From Gammaproteobacteria bacterium (GTDB lineage: Bacteria > Pseudomonadota > Gammaproteobacteria > UBA6429 > Thiohalophilaceae): DNA of 64,000 nt. The notes below the pieces were generated by a model, which worked only from the letters and a program-made list of their open reading frames with translations, ran no database searches and had not been told where the DNA came from. Within the stretch, counting starts at the first letter, position 1. Each line of letters opens with the position of its first letter. The stretch is from NCBI GenBank assembly GCA_016125505.1, contig WGLP01000002.1, forward strand, positions 248,001-312,000, in the 5' to 3' direction. A program made the translations under genes and the position numbers. This document shows positions 37,521 to 46,374 of this stretch, piece by piece.

Positions 37521-37859
37521 TTATTTGTCTGCGTTGGATTTATCCAGGTAATCCAGGATTAACTGTTGCTCGCGTGCATTCGGCACGTGTCTATGCTGCT
37601 GTTGCATGTAGGCCTGCATGCGCGCGACGACGTGTGGCCACTCCGCCGGCGTATGCTGGCTCGGTGCCGGCAATTGATGACACTGAGCGCAATATTCCTG
37701 GGTCAGATCATAGCCCTGGTGGATCGCCGGCGCGGCATTTTGCGGCGGCGGTTCAGGCGGCGGTGTTGAGCCCATCATGCCATTCATACCACCCATCATC
37801 CCCGCGCTGGCAAGCCCGGTAACGGTAAACAACAGTATTGCGGGTAACAGACGTGGCAT
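37521..37859 (-). CDS. Small monohaem cytochrome c
   Basis: A 112-residue protein with a signal peptide (MPRLLPAILLFTVTGLASA), a Met/Gly-rich linker (GMMGGMNGMMG) and proline-rich stretch, then one haem site CAQCH at about residue 57. A methionine downstream could be the sixth ligand. It is a periplasmic electron carrier of unknown partner. It sits 18 bp downstream of a 50-residue membrane protein gene. Confidence 0.85.
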   Translation of the reverse strand: MPRLLPAILLFTVTGLASAGMMGGMNGMMGSTPPPEPPPQNAAPAIHQGYDLTQEYCAQCHQLPAPSQHTPAEWPHVVARMQAYMQQQHRHVPNAREQQLILDYLDKSNADK

Positions 37860-37877
37860 TGGATTGGCTTTCGGCGT

Positions 37878-38030
37878 TTACAGGATGGCGGCTAATGCCA
37901 GGACCCATTTTGGCAGGGGGATGCCGTTGGCCCCCATCCAGAACATGATACCCGTGAGCATGACAGCGGTAAGGAAGACAGCGAGGCCGATACGCTGTGA
38001 TGTTGTCATCGATGTGGAATTGGTCGTCAT
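37878..38030 (-). CDS. 50-residue membrane protein
   Basis: The ATG at 38,030 is preceded by GGAGAG and gives 50 residues with two hydrophobic segments (GLAVFLTAVMLTGIMFWM and LPKWVLALAAIL). A longer frame exists upstream but lacks coding character. It is directly followed by the cytochrome c gene, so they may form a pair. No family is recognised. Confidence 0.62.
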   Translation of the reverse strand: MTTNSTSMTTSQRIGLAVFLTAVMLTGIMFWMGANGIPLPKWVLALAAIL

Positions 38031-38211
38031 GTGCTCTCTCCAGGGAAAATTCAGTTGGTACCCAACACTGATACGGATTTCGGGTGGGTTAGAATGTATG
38101 AGAATTGACCGAATGTCCAGCCCGGATTGGCAGTCATACTTATATATATAGGGTGAATCTGTGCCGGGAACGCGGTCTAAACTTAGAGTATCGAGATTAG
38201 AACGATAGCCT

Positions 38212-38700
38212 ATGTCCAACGTGAACCATCGATATGGTAAGTGGCGTACCGCGGCAACCCTCTGTGTGCTTGCCGGGGCACTGTTCTTGCTGGTGGGTGA
38301 GGCTAACGCCACCCGGATTTACAAATCCATCGATGCCGCGGGCCATGTTACCTATTCTGCGACGCCACCGGCAGATGCCGTACAGACCGAAACGATGCAG
38401 GTCAGCGGTGAATATGATATCGACAGCAGTTCTGCACACGATGCGATCATGGAGGATATCCGCAAGACGGCGGCACAGCTGGAGCAGGATCGCAAACAGC
38501 GCGAACAGGCACGCGATGACGCGCGCGCGGATGAGGCTGAACCACCGGCAGCCTCGCCGCCACAACCAACGGTCATCCAGTATTACCCCGTGTATCCGCC
38601 AAGGAATTTCTATCCGCATCGACCGCATCCGCCGCGGCACCCGCGCGGGCAGCGGCGTGATCTCTCACCCGAACAACAATCCGGTTTGGATCAGAAATAG
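38212..38700 (+). CDS. DUF4124 domain protein, exported
   Basis: A 162-residue protein with a hydrophobic signal segment (ATLCVLAGALFLLVGEANA), then the DUF4124 pattern ATRIYKSIDAAGHVTYSATPPADA. The middle is a charged, probably coiled-coil section (KTAAQLEQDRKQREQARDD), and the tail is rich in Pro, His and Arg. DUF4124 occurs in many exported proteins of gammaproteobacteria; no activity is known. Confidence 0.85.
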   Translation: MSNVNHRYGKWRTAATLCVLAGALFLLVGEANATRIYKSIDAAGHVTYSATPPADAVQTETMQVSGEYDIDSSSAHDAIMEDIRKTAAQLEQDRKQREQARDDARADEAEPPAASPPQPTVIQYYPVYPPRNFYPHRPHPPRHPRGQRRDLSPEQQSGLDQK

Positions 38701-38710
38701 GCAAGCATCC

Positions 38711-39967
38711 TTAATCCAGATGATTGGCAATTAACTCGGTGATGCCAATGACCTCGTGCGGCATATGATTATGGTCGAGCCCGTCCTCCAGGATCATCCG
38801 GCAATTGGAGCAGGCAGTCACAATCGTCTTCGTGTTGAGTTCATCCAGTTGCCGTTTTTTGACGTCGAAGACTTTAAGCCGCATGGGTGTTGCCCTTTCG
38901 TTGGAACTGACACCGCCACCGCCACCGCAACACCAATTCATATCACCGTGGTCATGCATTTCCTCGAAGGCGGGTGCGACCATGTTAATCAGGTTACGCG
39001 GTTGATCGATCACACCGCCGCGGCGACTGATATTGCACGGGTCGTGATAGGTCACGCTTTGAGGAAAGGAACTTTTCAACTTGAGCAGACCGTCGGTCCG
39101 TAACTGATCCAGGACTTCCATGATGTGCATGACCTTAAATGGCAATTTGCGCTTCAGAAAATTCGGGGCATCCCAGCGTATCGTGGTATAGGCATGGCCG
39201 CACTCCGGGCTGATCACGTATTTGACCTTGAGGCTTTCCGCCGCCGCGACGAGCCGTCCACTGAGCTCTGCCGCGATCTTGGTATCGCCAATCTGCACCC
39301 CGGTATTGGTCGCCTCGAAATAATCACTGCTCAAGGTCCAGGACACTCCCGCCTTGGCGAAGATGCGTGTAAGGGAACCGATAAACTCGGGATAGGTCAC
39401 CACTTCGTTCGATGACAGCATGCACAGGTAATCCGCGCCGACCACATCAACCGGGATCGGCATACCGATCTCTTTCTCTTGTTCGGCGAGGGAGGCGCGC
39501 AGACTCTTTTCCGTTAAGCCCATGGGACTCCCGAATTTCAATGCGCGCTTGCCGGCCTCCTGCAGGTCACGGGGGACATAGCCGGCGGCGGCCAGGCCTT
39601 CCTTGACCTTGCGGATCATGTAGGCGATATCGATGCCCATGGGACAGACCATGGTGCAACGGCTGCAGACGGAACAGCCGTCGTAGGCCAGCTCTTCCCA
39701 GTCCGCCAGGTCCGATTCCGTCAGTGGTTTGCTAAGGCCCATCGTGGTGGCCAGTTTTCCCCAGAAGGTATGCGTCTGCTTCCAGACTTTACGCAGAGGT
39801 TCGGTCTTGTAGATGGGCGTAAAGCGTGCGTCACCGGTCTCGGTATAGAACAGACAGGCCTCGGCGCAAATGCCACAGTGCACGCAACTGGACAGGTAGG
39901 ATTCTACCCGCGCATCAATTTGCGCCTTCAGGGTTTCGATGCCTTGTTCGAATGCTGTGCTCATCAC
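38711..39967 (-). CDS. DsrK/HdrD-like iron-sulfur oxidoreductase subunit
   Basis: The 418-residue cytoplasmic protein has two 4Fe-4S motifs near the N-terminus (CVHCGICAEAC about 32-42 and CSVCSRCTMVCPMG about 97-110). CCG-type cysteine clusters follow: SPECGHAY in the first half and DPCNISRRGG with WCCGGGGG and TACSNC in the second. This matches DsrK/HdrD-type subunits that bind a special 4Fe-4S cluster and act on disulfides or quinols. It is 23 bp downstream of the NarI/DsrM-like cytochrome b, so the two probably form a membrane complex, here attached to the formate dehydrogenase set. The substrate is unknown. Confidence 0.87.
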   Translation of the reverse strand: MMSTAFEQGIETLKAQIDARVESYLSSCVHCGICAEACLFYTETGDARFTPIYKTEPLRKVWKQTHTFWGKLATTMGLSKPLTESDLADWEELAYDGCSVCSRCTMVCPMGIDIAYMIRKVKEGLAAAGYVPRDLQEAGKRALKFGSPMGLTEKSLRASLAEQEKEIGMPIPVDVVGADYLCMLSSNEVVTYPEFIGSLTRIFAKAGVSWTLSSDYFEATNTGVQIGDTKIAAELSGRLVAAAESLKVKYVISPECGHAYTTIRWDAPNFLKRKLPFKVMHIMEVLDQLRTDGLLKLKSSFPQSVTYHDPCNISRRGGVIDQPRNLINMVAPAFEEMHDHGDMNWCCGGGGGVSSNERATPMRLKVFDVKKRQLDELNTKTIVTACSNCRMILEDGLDHNHMPHEVIGITELIANHLD

Positions 39968-39990
39968 ATCCCTCGCTCAGGTGAAGTGTC

Positions 39991-40632
39991 TCAGGCCTTG
40001 ATACCGCGCAGACCAAACAAGGACCCCGTATAGCCGCGGCTGGTAATAAACAAAATGGCGTGCATCAAACTGCTGAACGGGAAATACACCATCAACAGCT
40101 CGACGGTAAACCGATGCAGTACACGCAGGCCCGTATACGACTCGAACATCGCCATGCATCCGGTCAACATCACGATGAAAATAAGATAAGAGGCGATATG
40201 GTCGTCCGCATGTGAAATCAGGCGCGTAACCGGATTCAGTATGCGCTGCAACCAGAGCATGATCAGGCCGGCAAAGGCGAGTTGCGCCACCAGCACAAAC
40301 GCCCAGTGCGGAAAGGCCGTCCAGCCAAACCCAAGCACGTGTTCTTCCGCGAATTTGATGTGCGGGGCGGCGAACAACAACAACAGAAACAATCCCAGGT
40401 GAAACATATAACCGGCAATGACGTGCAGACTTATTTTGGCACGGATCTCGGGCCGGGGGATGAAACGACTGAACTCGGTGTAAAGCGCACCGCCTGCCGA
40501 TGACCCACGCGGTTCCGCCAGGTCCTTGCGTGTCCCGTGACGAAAAATCGCGACCAGGCGCCAGACGATGCCAATCAGAAAAACTGCCACGGCGATGTTC
40601 CAGAAGATCCCGTCGACCAGCTGCGTAAACAT
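39991..40632 (-). CDS. NarI/DsrM-like cytochrome b membrane subunit
   Basis: A 213-residue membrane protein with about five helices and several histidines placed like haem b ligands (SLHVIAGYMFHLGLFLL, then LISHADDHIASYL and VLHRFTVELLMVYFPFSSLMHAILF). It resembles nitrate reductase gamma and DsrM subunits, which exchange electrons with quinones. It sits between the formate dehydrogenase cytochrome b gene (29 bp) and the DsrK-like gene (23 bp), reading the same way. It should pass electrons between the quinone pool and the DsrK-like partner. Confidence 0.8.
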   Translation of the reverse strand: MFTQLVDGIFWNIAVAVFLIGIVWRLVAIFRHGTRKDLAEPRGSSAGGALYTEFSRFIPRPEIRAKISLHVIAGYMFHLGLFLLLLFAAPHIKFAEEHVLGFGWTAFPHWAFVLVAQLAFAGLIMLWLQRILNPVTRLISHADDHIASYLIFIVMLTGCMAMFESYTGLRVLHRFTVELLMVYFPFSSLMHAILFITSRGYTGSLFGLRGIKA

Positions 40633-40661
40633 AATGCGCCCTCTTGTTTTTTTATCGCGAT

Positions 40662-41744
40662 TTATATTTCCCGGCGTGCCTGTGCAATACCGCCCGCCGT
40701 GACACTGGTCTTCGGCGTTTCCGCGCCGACACTGTGTTTGGCCTCTTCATACCACAGGTCGTGATGCGATTTGGCCCAGTTCGCGTCGACATAGCCGTTG
40801 GCCATGCTGGAAAAACTGCCTTCCATGCCGGCGGTGCCGATATAGATGTGTCCGAAGGAAACGCCGATCATGACGACGGCGGAGATGCTGTGGATGATAT
40901 GGGAAAGTGCCATGACGTCCCGGCCCTGGCCGAATACCGCGAAGTCCAGCACCAGGCCGGTAATGCACAGGGCAAAGCCCAGGACTGTCGCCAGCCAGAA
41001 CCAGATCTTCTCCCCGGCATTAAAGCGTCCGGCGCTGACATGACCGCCAAACATACCACCGCCCTTGAGTAACCATTTCAAATCGCCGCGCGCGTAGAAA
41101 TTGTCTTTCACGAAGGTAATGAACAAGGCCAGCATCGCAAACAGGAACAGGGGCCCGAACAGGTTATGCGCCTCCTTGCAGGCAGATGCGGTAATGGAAA
41201 AGCCCGCGGGTCCAAGCAGGGGGATCAGGACGAAACGACCATACAACAGGATCAGGCCGGTAATCCCCAGCAGCCAGAAGATAATCGCGGTAAACCAGTG
41301 CACCATGCGTTCGCTTAGGGTAAAACGCAGGATCATCTTGCCGGAGAAGCCACCCGGAACACGGATGCGGCCCCGGATAAAATAAAACAGCAGGATGGCC
41401 CCGAGAATGAGGCCCATGAGAATCGCGCCGTAGGGAACCAGCTCTGTCATTCGATACAGGCGCCAGTCTTCGCCGGTTTTATTGATCAGCACGCCGGTAT
41501 CGACACCCTGGACCTGCGTCGTGCCGACATAGACACCGTCACGCTGGCGTACCTCACGCCACAATTCGGCACCGGGACTCGGGACATCGATCGGGTTTAC
41601 CACCTTGGCGGTATTCCCGTTTTGCCCCGTCGCGGCCTGGATCGCATAAGGCACCAGTGGTAGTAACAAGACCACCAGCAGGCTAAAGCCGCCCCAGGTC
41701 AGCAATTGCTTGCCGCGTCTTCCCCTTTTGTCCTTATCGTTCAT
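40662..41744 (-). CDS. fdhC: Formate dehydrogenase gamma subunit, cytochrome b
   Basis: The 360-residue subunit has an N-terminal hydrophobic segment, an exported part of about 100 residues (GQNGNTAKVVNPIDVPSPGAELWREVRQRDG), and then the four-helix cytochrome b core typical of formate dehydrogenase-N-like gamma subunits. The core includes LSERMVHWFTAIIFWLLGITGLILLYGRF, EAHNLFGPLFLFAML, and SHIIHSISAVVMIGVSFGHIYIG with paired haem histidines. It takes electrons from the Fe-S subunit to the quinone pool. A hairpin with T-run lies between it and fdhB. Confidence 0.92.
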   Translation of the reverse strand: MNDKDKRGRRGKQLLTWGGFSLLVVLLLPLVPYAIQAATGQNGNTAKVVNPIDVPSPGAELWREVRQRDGVYVGTTQVQGVDTGVLINKTGEDWRLYRMTELVPYGAILMGLILGAILLFYFIRGRIRVPGGFSGKMILRFTLSERMVHWFTAIIFWLLGITGLILLYGRFVLIPLLGPAGFSITASACKEAHNLFGPLFLFAMLALFITFVKDNFYARGDLKWLLKGGGMFGGHVSAGRFNAGEKIWFWLATVLGFALCITGLVLDFAVFGQGRDVMALSHIIHSISAVVMIGVSFGHIYIGTAGMEGSFSSMANGYVDANWAKSHHDLWYEEAKHSVGAETPKTSVTAGGIAQARREI

Positions 41745-41781
41745 CTATCAGCACCTTTGGCAAACGTGGTTTCCATCGTCA

Positions 41782-41814
41782 GGAAAAAATCGCCATAGCA
41801 TGGGCGCTATGGCG
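41782..41814 (-). terminator. Intrinsic terminator or attenuator between fdhB and fdhC
   Basis: Read leftward, CGCCATAGC (41,814-41,806) pairs perfectly with GCTATGGCG (41,799-41,791) around a six-base loop and is followed by ATTTTTTCC. It lies 8 bp after the fdhB stop and 38 bp before fdhC, so fdhC and the DsrMK-like genes would be read only by leak-through or from another promoter. Confidence 0.75.
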
Positions 41815-41822
41815 AACACCCT

Positions 41823-42452
41823 TTATTGCCCTTTGCTGTCTTTATCCTGTGGTCCACCGGGAACCCGCAATACGGCATTCTGGTAGGCCATGCCCCAGTT
41901 CAATACGCTGGCGCCGCGATTGATGACACGCTTGCGATAGATGTCCGCAATGGTATCCGCATCACCGGCAAGCAAGGCCTTGGTTGAACACATCTCTGCG
42001 CACAAGGGCAACTTGCCCTGAGCCAGACGATTGGAGCCATACTTTCTGAATTCTTCTTCACTGTTATCCGCTTCGGGGCCACCGCCGCAGAAGGTGCACT
42101 TGTCCATCTTGCCGCGTGTACCGAAGGCGCCCACATGGGGGAATTGCGGCGCACCAAACGGACAGGCGTAGAAGCAGTAGCCGCAGCCGATACAGATATC
42201 CTTGTTGTGCAAGACCACGCCGTCATCCGTGGTGTAAAAACAATTCACCGGACATACCGCAGCGCAGGGTGCATCGGAACAATGCATGCATGCCACCGAC
42301 AACGAGCGTTCACCCGGTTCACCGTCCTTGATAGTCACGACGCGTCGCCGATTGACACCCCACGGAACCTCATTGGCGTTTTTGCATGCCGTGACACAAC
42401 CGTTACACTCAATGCAGCGTTCCGCGTCACAATAAAATTTCATACGGGCCAT
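41823..42452 (-). CDS. fdhB: Formate dehydrogenase beta subunit, 4Fe-4S protein
   Basis: The 209-residue protein has four 4Fe-4S cluster motifs: CDAERCIECNGCVTACK at the N-terminus, CMHCSDAPCAAVCPVNC, CIGCGYCFYACPFGAP, and the split set CTFC...CAEMCS. It wires the Mo/W catalytic subunit to the membrane cytochrome b. GAGGAG eight to nine bases ahead of the ATG supports the start, which follows the fdhA stop by 18 bp. The hydrophobic C-terminal anchor of FdnH-type subunits is absent, as in the FDH3-type enzymes. Confidence 0.93.
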   Translation of the reverse strand: MARMKFYCDAERCIECNGCVTACKNANEVPWGVNRRRVVTIKDGEPGERSLSVACMHCSDAPCAAVCPVNCFYTTDDGVVLHNKDICIGCGYCFYACPFGAPQFPHVGAFGTRGKMDKCTFCGGGPEADNSEEEFRKYGSNRLAQGKLPLCAEMCSTKALLAGDADTIADIYRKRVINRGASVLNWGMAYQNAVLRVPGGPQDKDSKGQ

Positions 42453-42470
42453 GGTGTTCTCCTCCTGCTA

Positions 42471-45413
42471 TCAGGCTTTGGTTATGCGGCACAGAGACGC
42501 TTTGGTCTCCTGCATTTGTGTCACCGAGTCATAGCCATAGGTCATGGCCGTATTACAGGCTTCACCCAGGATATAAGGGTCAGCACCCGCTGGATATTTG
42601 CTGCGTAGATCCTTGCCTTCGAAGTGACCGCCGAAGTGGAAAGGCATGAACGCCACACCCGCGGCAACGCGACGGGTCACCAGCGCCTTGACCAGGATCT
42701 TTGAACCTTCGGGGCTCTCGACCCAGACATGCTGGCCGTCCTCGACGCCGATATTGTTGGCATCGCGTGGATGCATCTCGATAAACATGTGTTGCTGCAA
42801 TTCCGCCAGCCAGGCGTTGGAACGGGTTTCGTCGCCACCGCCTTCGTATTCCACCAGGCGACCGGAGGTCAGGATCAGCGGATAGTCCTTGGAGTAATCC
42901 TTGGCCTGGATCGATTCGTAGCGCGTCGGCAGACGCCAGAAGTTTTTGCGATCGTCGTAGGTCGGATAGTCTTTGACGAGATCGCGGCGACTGGTGTACA
43001 GCGGTTCGCGATGGATCGGCACCGGGTCGGGGAAGGTCCAGACGATCGCGCGGGCCTTGGCGTTACCAAACGGCGCGCAACCGTGTTTAATCGCCACGCG
43101 CTGGATGCCGCCGGAGAGATCGGTCTTCCAGTTCTTGCCCTCGGCCAGTTTTTGTTCCTCCGCTGTCAGGTCATTCCACCAGCCCAGTTTCTTCAACATC
43201 GCATCGGTGAATTCCGGATAACCGTCCTTGATCTCGGAACCTTTCGAATAAGAACCTTCCGCCAGCAAATTAGTGCCCTTGTATTCCGTACCGAAACGTG
43301 CGCGGAAGGTCAGGCCGCCGTCCTTGACGGGCAGGCTGGTGTCATACAGATTGGGTGTGCCCGGGTGTTTCATCTCCGGTGTGCCCCAACACGGCCAGGG
43401 CATGCCATAAAACTCACCGTCACAAGGGCCACCCTCGGCCTTGAGTGAGGTGATGTTGAATGTGCCCCAATGCTTCTGCTGCAGCTTCATACGCTCGGGG
43501 CTCTGGCCGGTGTAACCGATTGTCCACATGCCCCGGTTGTATTCACGCGTAATGTCCTCAACCAGGGGCTCGTCATTGGTGACCTTGATGTGCTTGAACA
43601 TTTCCTTTTCAAAACCGAGCTTCTTTGCCAGCTTGTACATGATCGTGTGATCCGGCAGCGACTCGAATAAGGGCTCGATGACCTTGTCGCGCCACTGGAG
43701 AGAGCGATTGGAGGCGGTGACGGAGCCATAGGTTTCGAACTGGGTGCTCGCCGGCAACAGATAAACCCCGTCGGTGCGATCGTGCATGACGGCGGACAAG
43801 GTGGGATAAGGATCGACGACCACGAGCAGATCGAGTTTTTCCATGGCCTTCTTCATTTCCAGGCCGCGGGTCTGACTGTTCGGTGCATGGCCCCAGAAGA
43901 TCATCGCACGCACATTATCGCGCTGTGCGATATGGGTTTTGTCTTCCAGCACCCCGTCGATCCAGCGGGAAACCGGGATCCCCTTTTCGTTCATGGGCAC
44001 GGTGGCCTTGGCGGTTTCGCCATGTTCACTGAAGAAGTCGCCGGGATGTTCTTCCTTGTCAAAACGTGATTGCAGCCAGTCAAAGTCGAGGTCCCAGACC
44101 CGGGCCCAGTGTTTCCACGCGCCTTCCGCCAGACCGTAGTAACCCGGCAGGGTATCCGCGAGTACACCCAGATCCGTCGCGCCCTGCACATTGTCATGGC
44201 CGCGGAAGATATTGGTGCCACCGCCACTGACACCCATGTTACCGAGTGCCAGCTGGAATACGCAGTACGCGCGCGTGTTGTTGTTGCCGATGGTGTGCTG
44301 GGTGCCGCCCATGCACCAGATGAAGGTGCCGGGACGATTGGCTGCCATCATCTTGGCCGCTTCGTAGACCTGATGTTCGGGCACACCGGAGACACGTTCC
44401 ACTTCCGCCGGGGTCCACTTGGCGACCTCCTTGCGGATATCGTCCATACCGAACACGCGCTGGCGGATGAATTCCTTGTCTTCCCAGCCGTTCTTGAAGA
44501 TATGCCACAGCATGCCCCAGACGATGGGCACGTCCGAACCGGGACGCAGTTTCAGGTACAGATCGGAATGTGCGGCGGTGCGGGTGAAGCGCGGATCGAT
44601 CACGATCAACTTCGCATTGTTCTCTTCCTTCGCCTTGAAGATGTGTACCAGTGACACCGGGTGGGCCTCGGCAGGATTACCGCCGATGATCAAGATCGCC
44701 TTGGACCGGTGGATATCGTTATAGGAGTTGGTCATTGCACCGTAACCCCAGGTATTCGCCACGCCGGCAACCGTGGTGGAGTGACAGATGCGCGCCTGGT
44801 GGTCGACGTTGTTGGTGCCCCACATCGCGGCCATCTTGCGGAACAGATAGGCCTGTTCGTTATTGTGTTTGGCGGAACCCAGCCAGTAAACGGAATCAGG
44901 ACTGTCCTTGCGGATCTCCAGGAGCTTGTCGCCTACCTCATTGATGGCCTGTTCCCAGCTGATCTTTTTCCACTTGCCGTCTTCGAGCTTGGTCGGATAT
45001 TTCAACCGCCGTTCGCCATGACCGTGTTCACGCACGGAGGCGCCCTTGGCGCAATGCCCGCCCAGGCTGAACGGATGATCGAAGGCCGGTTCCTGTCCCG
45101 TCCACACACCATTCGTCACTTCGGCGAGAATGCCGCAGCCAACCGAACAGTGTGTGCACACGGAGCGCACTTCTTTGACGTCGGTTCGCTTCATCTCGTT
45201 GGTCTTGGCCTGCGCCTTCTTCATCATCGTCGCGCTCATGCTCGTGGCCAGGATGGCGCCGCCTGCCATGAGGCCGGAATTCCGCAGGAAGCTGCGACGG
45301 TCCATCGTGGCCCCGGTGAAGAGGGATTTGGCGCGAGTGCTTTCTGCGTCAGCAGAAGTTGCGTCACGTGCCGGAGTCGGCAACACATAATCGGACTTTT
45401 TGGTCAATTTCAT
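42471..45413 (-). CDS. fdhA: Formate dehydrogenase catalytic subunit (Mo/W-bis-MGD), Cys type
   Basis: The 980-residue enzyme oxidises formate to CO2 (or the reverse). A Tat motif (DRRSFLRNSG, Arg39-Arg40) shows export. The N-terminal 4Fe-4S site uses Cys86, Cys89, Cys93 and Cys121 (VCTHCSVGCG and GGHCAKG). The metal ligand is Cys210 in HQARICHSTT, with the family His next to it, so this is a cysteine and not a selenocysteine enzyme. IIGGNPAEAHPVSLVHI and WCMGGTQHTIGNNNTRA are MGD-binding parts. The size and the neighbours match the FDH3-type fdh clusters of Shewanella and epsilonproteobacteria. The start gives 36 residues before the Tat motif; Met37 is an alternative. Confidence 0.95.
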   Translation of the reverse strand: MKLTKKSDYVLPTPARDATSADAESTRAKSLFTGATMDRRSFLRNSGLMAGGAILATSMSATMMKKAQAKTNEMKRTDVKEVRSVCTHCSVGCGILAEVTNGVWTGQEPAFDHPFSLGGHCAKGASVREHGHGERRLKYPTKLEDGKWKKISWEQAINEVGDKLLEIRKDSPDSVYWLGSAKHNNEQAYLFRKMAAMWGTNNVDHQARICHSTTVAGVANTWGYGAMTNSYNDIHRSKAILIIGGNPAEAHPVSLVHIFKAKEENNAKLIVIDPRFTRTAAHSDLYLKLRPGSDVPIVWGMLWHIFKNGWEDKEFIRQRVFGMDDIRKEVAKWTPAEVERVSGVPEHQVYEAAKMMAANRPGTFIWCMGGTQHTIGNNNTRAYCVFQLALGNMGVSGGGTNIFRGHDNVQGATDLGVLADTLPGYYGLAEGAWKHWARVWDLDFDWLQSRFDKEEHPGDFFSEHGETAKATVPMNEKGIPVSRWIDGVLEDKTHIAQRDNVRAMIFWGHAPNSQTRGLEMKKAMEKLDLLVVVDPYPTLSAVMHDRTDGVYLLPASTQFETYGSVTASNRSLQWRDKVIEPLFESLPDHTIMYKLAKKLGFEKEMFKHIKVTNDEPLVEDITREYNRGMWTIGYTGQSPERMKLQQKHWGTFNITSLKAEGGPCDGEFYGMPWPCWGTPEMKHPGTPNLYDTSLPVKDGGLTFRARFGTEYKGTNLLAEGSYSKGSEIKDGYPEFTDAMLKKLGWWNDLTAEEQKLAEGKNWKTDLSGGIQRVAIKHGCAPFGNAKARAIVWTFPDPVPIHREPLYTSRRDLVKDYPTYDDRKNFWRLPTRYESIQAKDYSKDYPLILTSGRLVEYEGGGDETRSNAWLAELQQHMFIEMHPRDANNIGVEDGQHVWVESPEGSKILVKALVTRRVAAGVAFMPFHFGGHFEGKDLRSKYPAGADPYILGEACNTAMTYGYDSVTQMQETKASLCRITKA

Positions 45414-45448
45414 AAAGATTCCTCCGGTATGAGGTAATGCGAATGCAC

Positions 45449-45673
45449 TCAGCGCATGCAGGATTTGTAATAGGCCGCGACGTGCGCGCTCAATTGATAG
45501 CCCGCCTTGCGATTGGCTGACTTGTCTGAACCATCCTGTGTGTTGTTATCCGGGTGATCCAGGGTCCCGGCAACCGCGATACCAGGTACCGTTGCTGCAA
45601 TCGCTGCCGTCGTGACACTTTTCTGCAGAAAGTCGCGACGTTGTTGGTCCGTTGTTGCGGGTTGCTTTTTCAT
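45449..45673 (-). CDS. Small Tat-signal protein of formate dehydrogenase clusters
   Basis: I take the ATG at 45,673 (GAGGAG ahead), giving 74 residues: MKKQPATTDQQRRDFLQKSV with a twin-arginine motif, then an alanine-rich hydrophobic stretch (TTAAIAATVPGIAVAG) and a short soluble tail ending in YYKSCMR. Such tiny Tat-signal proteins are regularly found just before fdhA in FDH3-type clusters (TIGR02811 type); they may be an assembly factor or small subunit. It lies between the TorD-like chaperone and fdhA. Confidence 0.83.
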   Translation of the reverse strand: MKKQPATTDQQRRDFLQKSVTTAAIAATVPGIAVAGTLDHPDNNTQDGSDKSANRKAGYQLSAHVAAYYKSCMR

Positions 45674-45708
45674 GGTTTGCTCCTCGGATCTCCACTGCAC
45701 AGGGTTAA

Positions 45709-46344
45709 TTACACTTTCATCGCGAGATAATCGCGTTCGAGTTCGAAAAAGGCCGCACCAAAGCGACCGACTGCCCGATAAAACACCGCCTGCCTGGCCT
45801 GACTCAAATCTGCGTAAAATCGATCGACCCAGTTCGCCAGGTGTGACTGGAAAAACTCTGTCTGCGTCTGCATCGGCTGGTTCTCGCTGATGAGCATGGC
45901 CATCACTTCACACAGGGCCGCGACATGATCTTCCGGTTCGAAGGTGCTGGGTGTGCGTTCGAATCCCAGCGCCATCAGGTCATCGCGCAACAGGGCCAGG
46001 GGTTTTTCCATGAGAAACCCGGTGAGGTACCACGAGGCATAAGGCACCAGTTCGCCGCGCCCAAGGCCGATAAACAGGTTGTGAAATTCGTCGTCGATCT
46101 GCGATAGCGAGCGATCGCGCGCCGCCAGTCCCAGCATGGACATGGCCAGACCCAGTTCGTCATTCCGGGTCTGAATCTCCGCCAGGGCGCTGATCTGGTT
46201 CAGCACATCCACCTGCGGCACATCGCGCAGGAGGGCCGCCAGGGTGTGATAAGCACCGGCGCGATAGACCTGTTCTTCGGCAATTGGCGGCACATCCCAG
46301 TCGGGTTGAGCGATGGAATTCGTATCTAAGGTTTGTATGCTCAT
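45709..46344 (-). CDS. TorD/DmsD-type molecular chaperone
   Basis: A 211-residue all-helical protein with TorD-family landmarks: YRAGAYHTLAALLRDVPQ, DEFHNLFIGLGRGELVPYASWYLTG (the usual E-x-x-x-L-F-x-G-x-G-x-x-x-P-x-x-S segment), then FEPEDHVAALCEVMAMLI. Members bind the Tat signal of the Mo/W enzyme and hold it until the cofactor is inserted. A sigma-54-type promoter is visible just upstream, and fdhA follows, so FdhA is the probable client. Confidence 0.9.
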   Translation of the reverse strand: MSIQTLDTNSIAQPDWDVPPIAEEQVYRAGAYHTLAALLRDVPQVDVLNQISALAEIQTRNDELGLAMSMLGLAARDRSLSQIDDEFHNLFIGLGRGELVPYASWYLTGFLMEKPLALLRDDLMALGFERTPSTFEPEDHVAALCEVMAMLISENQPMQTQTEFFQSHLANWVDRFYADLSQARQAVFYRAVGRFGAAFFELERDYLAMKV

Positions 46345-46374
46345 AGGCTGTCGTCGGTTCCGTTATGGTAGGTA

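Noticed and set aside
42471-45413. Selenocysteine in FdhA
   Set aside because: No in-frame TGA; the metal ligand position in HQARICHSTT is an ordinary cysteine codon.
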